A DNA stretch of 64,000 nt. It comes from Cornus controversa (lineage: Eukaryota; Streptophyta; Magnoliopsida; Cornales; Cornaceae). A program made the translations under genes and the position numbers. Where the stretch lies: NCBI GenBank assembly GCA_026545225.1, contig CM048845.1, positions 56,396,033 to 56,460,032 on the forward strand, given 5' to 3'. The notes below the pieces were generated by a model. It saw nothing but the letters and a program-made list of their open reading frames with translations, had not been told where the DNA came from and made no database searches. Of this stretch, positions 58,801-64,000 are shown piece after piece; within the stretch, counting starts at the first letter, position 1; every line of letters starts with the position of its first letter.

Positions 58801-61800
58801 GACAGTCCCTCAAGCGCCGATTTCGTGTAGTGATCCGCGACTATGGTTCCAATTTTTTCAACAGCCCCAATCAACACCAACACCGAAGACATCAGAGTCA
58901 GCCCTAACACCAACATCCCATTCAGCACGAACACCAACTTAATTCAGGATTTGCTTTTGTTGGTTTTATTTTGTTCTATCTTGGATCTATATTGTTCAAT
59001 GCATGCTTATTTTATTTCAAGATAAATTTATTTGGTTTATGTTCTATTTTGTTATCTTGGATGTGGAACTAGGTTGTACTAACTTACTTATTTTATTTAT
59101 AAAAAAAGTCCTAATTAGGTATTGTAACGTAATTTATGCAATATTTATTTAATATCGTCATATCCATAATTGATTTTGAATTTTAACGTTAATATATTTT
59201 TTATATTGGTATTAGCTTAAGAAATGTAAATTAACAAATCATGCAAAATTATTAAAACAAAAATTATGCTAAATATACAAATAAAAAAAAGTATTTGTAG
59301 TATTAGGGACAGTTTAAATGTAGGTGTTTGGGACAGGACATACAGTCACTAGTACGCATGTGTATTAGTGACAGTTATTGACCTTCACTAATAGTGTTGT
59401 TATTAGTGACGGTCAAAACCATCACTAATACAACACTTTTTTGTGACGGAGTATTAGCGATAGTTCCTGACCGCCACTAATAATCCAGTTATTAGTGACA
59501 GTCAAAACCGTCACAAATACACAGCTTTTTCGTGATGGTAAAACTTGAGGGTCACTAATGACCTTTTGCGACGCCACTTTTTTTGACGGTCCGATTTGTG
59601 CATTAGCGATAGTCTTAAAATTTTTAGTGATGGATTAGACAGTCCCTCAAGCTCTAATTTCTTGTTGTGATACACCACCATGGTTCCAGTTTTTTCAGCA
59701 GCCCCAATCAACACCAATACCGAAGACATCAGAGTCAGCCCTAACACCAACACCCCATTCAGCACGAACACCCACTTAATTCAGGATTTTTTTTGTAGGT
59801 TATATTTTGTTCTATCTTGGATCTATATTGTTCAACGCATGCTTGTTTTATTTCAAGACAATTTTTTTTTTTTGTTTATGTTCGATTTTGTTATCTTGGA
59901 TGTTGAACTAGCTTGTACTAACTTACAGGTTTTATTTATAAAAAAAGTCTTAATTAGGTATTGTAACGTAATTTATGTAATATTTATTTTATATTGCGAA
60001 ATATATAATTTATTTTGAATTTTGACGTTAATATATTTTTTATATTGTTATTAGCTTAAGAAAAGTAAATTAACAAATCATACAAAATTATTAAAACAGA
60101 AATTATGCAAAATATACAAATAAGAATAAATTATTTGTAGTATTTGGGACAGTCTAATTGTTGGTCTTTTGGACAGGACATACCGTCACTAATTCGCATG
60201 CGTATTAGTGACAGTTACTGACTGTCACTAATAGTCCAGTTATTAGTGACGGTCAAAACCGTCACTAATACACCACTTTTTTGTGATGGAGTATTAGTGA
60301 CAGTTTCTGACCCTCACTAATAATCCAGTTATTAGTGACGGTGAAAACCGTCACAAATACACGCCTTTTTTGTGACAGTAAAACTTGAGCATCACTAATG
60401 AACTTTCACGATGCCACTTTTTGTGACGGTCGGATTTGTGCATTAGTGACAGTTTTAGGATTTTTAGTGACGGATGTCACATTACCAAAAGCCCTGATTT
60501 CTTGTAGTGATCCACCACCATGGTTCTAGTTTTCTCAGCAGTCCCAATCAACACCAACACAAAAGACATCAGAGTCTGCCCCAACACTAACACCCCATTC
60601 AGCACCAACACAACCTTAATTCTGGATTTGCTTTTGTAGGTTTTATTTTGTTCTATCTTGGATCTATATTGTTCAACGCATGCTTGTTTTATTTGAAGAC
60701 AATTTTTTTTGGTTTATGTTCTATTTTATTATCTTGGATGTGGAACTAGCTTGTACTAACTTAGTAATTTGATTTATAAAAAATGTCCTAATTTGGTATT
60801 GTAACGTAATTTATGCAATATTTATTTAACATTGTCGTATCTATAATTTATTTTGAATTTTGACGTTAATATATTATTTATATTGTTATTAGCTTAAGAA
60901 ATGTAAATTAACAAATCATGCAAAATTATTAAAACAGAAATTATGCAAAATATACAAATAAAAAAAATTATTTGTAATATTAGGGACAGTGTAAATGTAG
61001 GTCTTCGGGATAGGACATACCGTCACTAATACGCATGCGTATTAGTGACAGTTACTGACCTTTACTAATAGTGCAGTTATTAGAGACGGTCAAAACCGTT
61101 ACTAATAAAACACTTTTTTGTGACGGAGTATTAGTGATAGTTCTGACCGTCACTAATAATCCAGTTATTAGTGATGGTCAAAGCCGTCACAAATACACAC
61201 CTTTTTCATGACGGTAAAACTTGACGGTCACTAATGAGCTTTCGTGACGCCACTTTTTTTGACTGTCCGATTTGAGTATTAGAGACAGTTTTAAAATTTT
61301 GACTGACGGATTTGACAGTCCCTCAAGCGCTGATTTCTTGTAGTGATCCACCACCGTGGTTCCAGTTTTCTCAGCAGCCCCAATCAACACCAACACCAAA
61401 GACATCAGAGTCAGCCCTAACACTAACACCCCATTCAGCCCTGATTTTTTTATAAAAAAGTCCAAATTTGTATTGTAACGTAATTTATGCAATATTTATT
61501 TAATATTCTCATATATATAATTTATTTTGAATTTTGATGTTAATATATTTTTTATACTGTTATTATCTTATGAAATGTAAATTAACAAACGAAGCAAATT
61601 CTTCGAACAGAAATTATGCAAAATATACAAATTAAAAAAAATTTATTTGTAGTATTAGGGAGAGTCAAAATGTTGGTCTATGGGATAGGACATACCGTCA
61701 CTAATTCGCATGCGTATTAGTGACAGTTACTGACCGTCACTAGTGGTCCAGTTATTAGTGACGGTCAAAACCGTCACTAATACACCACTTTTTTGTGACG

Positions 61801-62107
61801 GAGTACTAGTGACAGTTGCTCACCGTCACTAATAATCTAGTTATTAGTGACGGTCAAAACCGTCATAAATACACACATTTTTTGTGACGGTAAAACTTGA
61901 GCATCACTAATGAACTTTCGTGACGCCACTTTTTGTGACGGTCGAATTTGTGCATTAGCGACAGTCTCAAAAGCCCTGATTTCTTGTAGTGATCCACCAC
62001 GATGGTTCCAGTTTTCTCAGCAGCCCCAATCAACACCAACACCAAAGGCATCAGAGTCTGCCTCAACACCAACACCCCACTCAGCACCAACCCAACCTTA
62101 ATTCTAG
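52830..62107 (+). repeat. CACTA 3'-end tandem array B inside CRM-like pol
   Basis: Same units, same orientation as array A. Entry is at CCAACACCCCATTCAGCACC, exit at CCTTAATTCTAG. Junctions (last base of TAGTG or variant): 53344, 54163, 54966, 55541, 56383, 57186, 58022, 58832, 59669, 60509, 61345 and 61991. Eleven complete units lie between them: nine of 803-842 bp and short ones of 575 and 646 bp. The first partial unit (52830-53344) and the 575-bp unit (54967-55541) carry the same internal deletion of about 240 bp. Junction 59669 reads TTGTTGTG instead of TTGTAGTG. Confidence 0.85.
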
Positions 62108-63778
62108 TTTTTCAATGAGAAGCTATCAGGATCGAAGAAAAATTATTCCACCTATGATCTGGAGTTTTATGCCATCATTCAGTCCCTAAAGCATTGACGT
62201 CACTACCTAATACAGAGGGAATTCATTCTCCTCACTGATCATGAGGCCTTGAAATACATCAATGGCTAGCACAAGCTGAGTAGACGGTATGCCAAGTTGG
62301 TGGCATACGTGCAAGAGTTCACATTTGCGCTGAGGCACCAGGCAGGGAGTCTGAACCGTGTTGCAGATGCACTGAGCCGTCGTACGTTGCTCCTCACCAC
62401 CCTGAGCACCAGAGTTGCAGGTTTCGATACATTCTCTGATATGTATGCTGCAGATCCTTCCTTCGGGAGGATAATTCAGGAGGTAACTGATGGTCAATGC
62501 CATAATTTTATTTTGCACAATGGTAACCTATTTTGTGGATTAAAGTTGTGCACTCCAGATTGTTCACTAAGGCAACAAATTATTAGTGAACTTCATAACA
62601 AGGGTCATTTTGGGAGAGATAAGACGTTGGGTCTGATCTCTTCCAACTATTATTGGTCCAAGTTATCCAGTGACATGGCTCATTATGTGGAGCGTTGTTA
62701 TGTGTGTCAGCGGTCCAAGAAAGTTCTCACTAATACGGACCTGTACACGCCTTTACCGGTCCCTGAAGCCTCTTGGCTTGATGTCAGTATGGACTTTGTG
62801 TTGGGCTTACCTCGTACCCAACGGGCCATGGATTCTATTTTGGTTGTGGTCGACAGGTTTTCCAAGATGGCCCATTTTGTTGCTTGCAGGAAAACAATGG
62901 ATGCTGCCCGGGTCGCCCATCTTTATTTCAAGGATATTGTGCGTTTACATGGTGTTCCCCAATCCATTACCTCAGATCGTGATACCAAATTCATAAGTCA
63001 ATTCTAGAAGAGTCTATGAGAGAAACTGGGAACGAAGTTGAATTTTAGCAGCGCCTACCATCCTCAGACAGATGGTCAGACAGAGGTGGTGAACTGGAGT
63101 TTGGGGAACCTTTTGAGGAGTTTGGCAGGAACTAAACCAAAGCAGTGGGATTTGGCATTACCTCAAGATGAATTTGCTTATAACAGGTCGAATAACAGAT
63201 CAACAGGAATGAGCCCATTTGAGATTGTCTATGGTCAGAATCCATCTGGGGTGCTTGGCTTAGCCCCTATTCCGCGCGTGGGTTGTTTCAATCGCAAGGC
63301 AGATGGGATGGCAGAACATCTTCGAGGATTCCATGAGTAGGTTAAGCTGACCATTCACGAGAGTAATGCTAAGTACAAGGTTCAGGCTGACAGCCACCGT
63401 CGTCAAGTACTTTTTGACGTTGGTGATTTTGTTTGGGCGGTGTTAACTCGTGATCGTTTTTCTATTGGAGAGTATAACAAGCCAAAGAAGCGAAAGATTG
63501 GTCCCTATGAGATCCTATAGAAGATCAATGATAACGCCTACAGACTGTGCCTCCCCAGTCATTTGAGGACTTCTGAAGTCTTTAATGTGAAACATCTGAA
63601 TCCTTGTTTTATGGATTCCGATGAAACTGTTGTAAACTCGAGGACGAGTTCTTTCCAACCTGAGGTGACTGATGAAGGTGCATCCGAGTCAGATGTTGTT
63701 GAGCTGTTAGACAACACGTTGATGGCACTGAAATATCTTAAGTTGGCAGATCAGCGCAAAGATGACAGGAAACCGTAA
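62108..63778 (+). pseudogene. RNase H and integrase of CRM-like chromovirus
   Basis: It resumes at NEKLSGSKKNYSTYDLEFYA (RNase H), FTFALRHQAGSLNRVADALS, the zinc-binding HNKGHFGRDK...ERCYVCQRS (His-x3-His, Cys-x2-Cys), and the catalytic core with the Asp of LDVSMDFVLGLPRTQ, the Asp of ITSDRDTKF and the Glu of DGQTEVVN. The C-terminal part is KINDNAYRLCLPSHLRTSEV, then VKHLNPC and NSRTSSFQP, continuing into the 3' LTR to TAA 63778. Stops at about 62190, 63007, 63340 and 63522 inactivate it. The longest open part is 62297-63007. Confidence 0.85.
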
Positions 63779-64000
63779 CCTTGTCACTAATTAGGGTATT
63801 TTTGGATGCGCTTCAGTATTTTGGCCATAACTTTAGCTACAGGTGTCAGAATCGCCTTTATGACCACAATTTGGAAAGGTTGGTTCGGCGCGCACGTCAT
63901 GGGCACTAAGCTATGCTGGGTGTGTATTTTTTTAAGGCCAAAACACACTGTTTTCCCCTCCGAATCCCTAATTTTAGTTATTTCTTCCCTTTTTTTAATA
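63670..64000 (+). repeat. 3' LTR of CRM-like chromovirus, first 331 bp
   Basis: TGATGAAGGTGCATCCGAGT starts the LTR by alignment with 49500. Pol codons run about 109 bp into it. The window ends inside the LTR. Confidence 0.75.

Larger units (their letters stand above)
49500..64000 (+). mobile_element. CRM-like chromovirus, interrupted by CACTA array B
   Basis: 5' LTR (49500-50133), primer site, gag, protease and RT (to 52829), then array B (52830-62107), then RNase H, integrase and the start of the 3' LTR (63670 to the window end). The pol reading frame extends past the start of the 3' LTR, as I recall for CRM-clade centromeric chromoviruses, and the C-terminal motif NSRTSSFQP fits that clade. 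Several stops in gag, protease and RT show that it is defective. The left target duplication would be CCAAC (49495-49499); the right one is beyond the window. Confidence 0.75.

Noticed and set aside
38412..62090. Repeated minus-strand frames with the pattern LVLGLTLMSLVLVLIGAAEKT
   Set aside because: They recur once per array unit because they are the antisense of the Pro/Thr-rich transposase tail (complement of CCAACACC repeats), not genes.
38571..62107. CRISPR-like or other direct-repeat array with spacers
   Set aside because: Unit length, eukaryotic context and CACTA terminal sequences explain the repetition; there are no short repeats with unique spacers.

Overview
The window is plant nuclear DNA, almost certainly from a eudicot. 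It holds only two genes that look functional: a mitochondrial-type PPR protein gene of the Arabidopsis At1g80880 kind, and an early nodulin-like phytocyanin gene. Most of the rest is nested transposable elements with AT-rich spacers, microsatellites and small non-autonomous DNA elements. The two genes lie in a gene-poor island of about 17 kb (14.6-31.9 kb) between two blocks of nested retrotransposons.

Layout. 1-4698: 3' part of an Athila-like Ty3/gypsy element with an ORF in the env position and a complete 3' LTR. It is inserted into a minus-strand chromovirus-like Ty3/gypsy element (4699-8360). 8437-14577: a second, older Athila-like element that has lost reverse transcriptase, RNase H and integrase but keeps protease, a decayed copy of the same env-position ORF, and a 3' LTR. 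14578-19083: a mosaic of a possible large terminal-inverted-repeat element, a Tourist-like element with TAA duplications, a segment resembling plant mitochondrial DNA, and a second Tourist-like element with TTA duplications. 19236-22888: the PPR gene, whose 1.9 kb intron carries a LINE fragment. 24143-29381: hAT, Harbinger and other small elements and a SINE with a perfect 16-bp target duplication. 30180-30801: the phytocyanin gene. 31905-38570: a minus-strand Tekay-like chromovirus broken by a solo LTR that has a perfect 5-bp duplication.

38571-64000 is the most unusual part. About 20 complete units of roughly 0.58-1.0 kb stand head to tail. Each unit is the 3' end of a CACTA (En/Spm) transposon: the last codons of a Gln/Pro-rich transposase-like ORF, its 3' UTR, an array of TTAGTGACGGT subterminal motifs, and the terminal sequence ending ...CTTGTAGTG. 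In every unit that transposon terminus is fused directly to the same internal transposase position (ATCCACCACC...), so the array has 3' ends only and no 5' ends. A CRM-like chromovirus (5' LTR at 49500) is inserted in the array. A second run of the same units, in the same orientation and nearly the same phase, interrupts that chromovirus between reverse transcriptase and RNase H (52830-62107), after which RNase H, integrase and the 3' LTR follow.

A second recurring signal is a cluster of short imperfect palindromes in each of four LTRs. Within each of the two LTR families the cluster sits at an equivalent place, but the palindrome word differs from element to element. All functional calls come from reading the sequence and from remembered family motifs; no database search was run.
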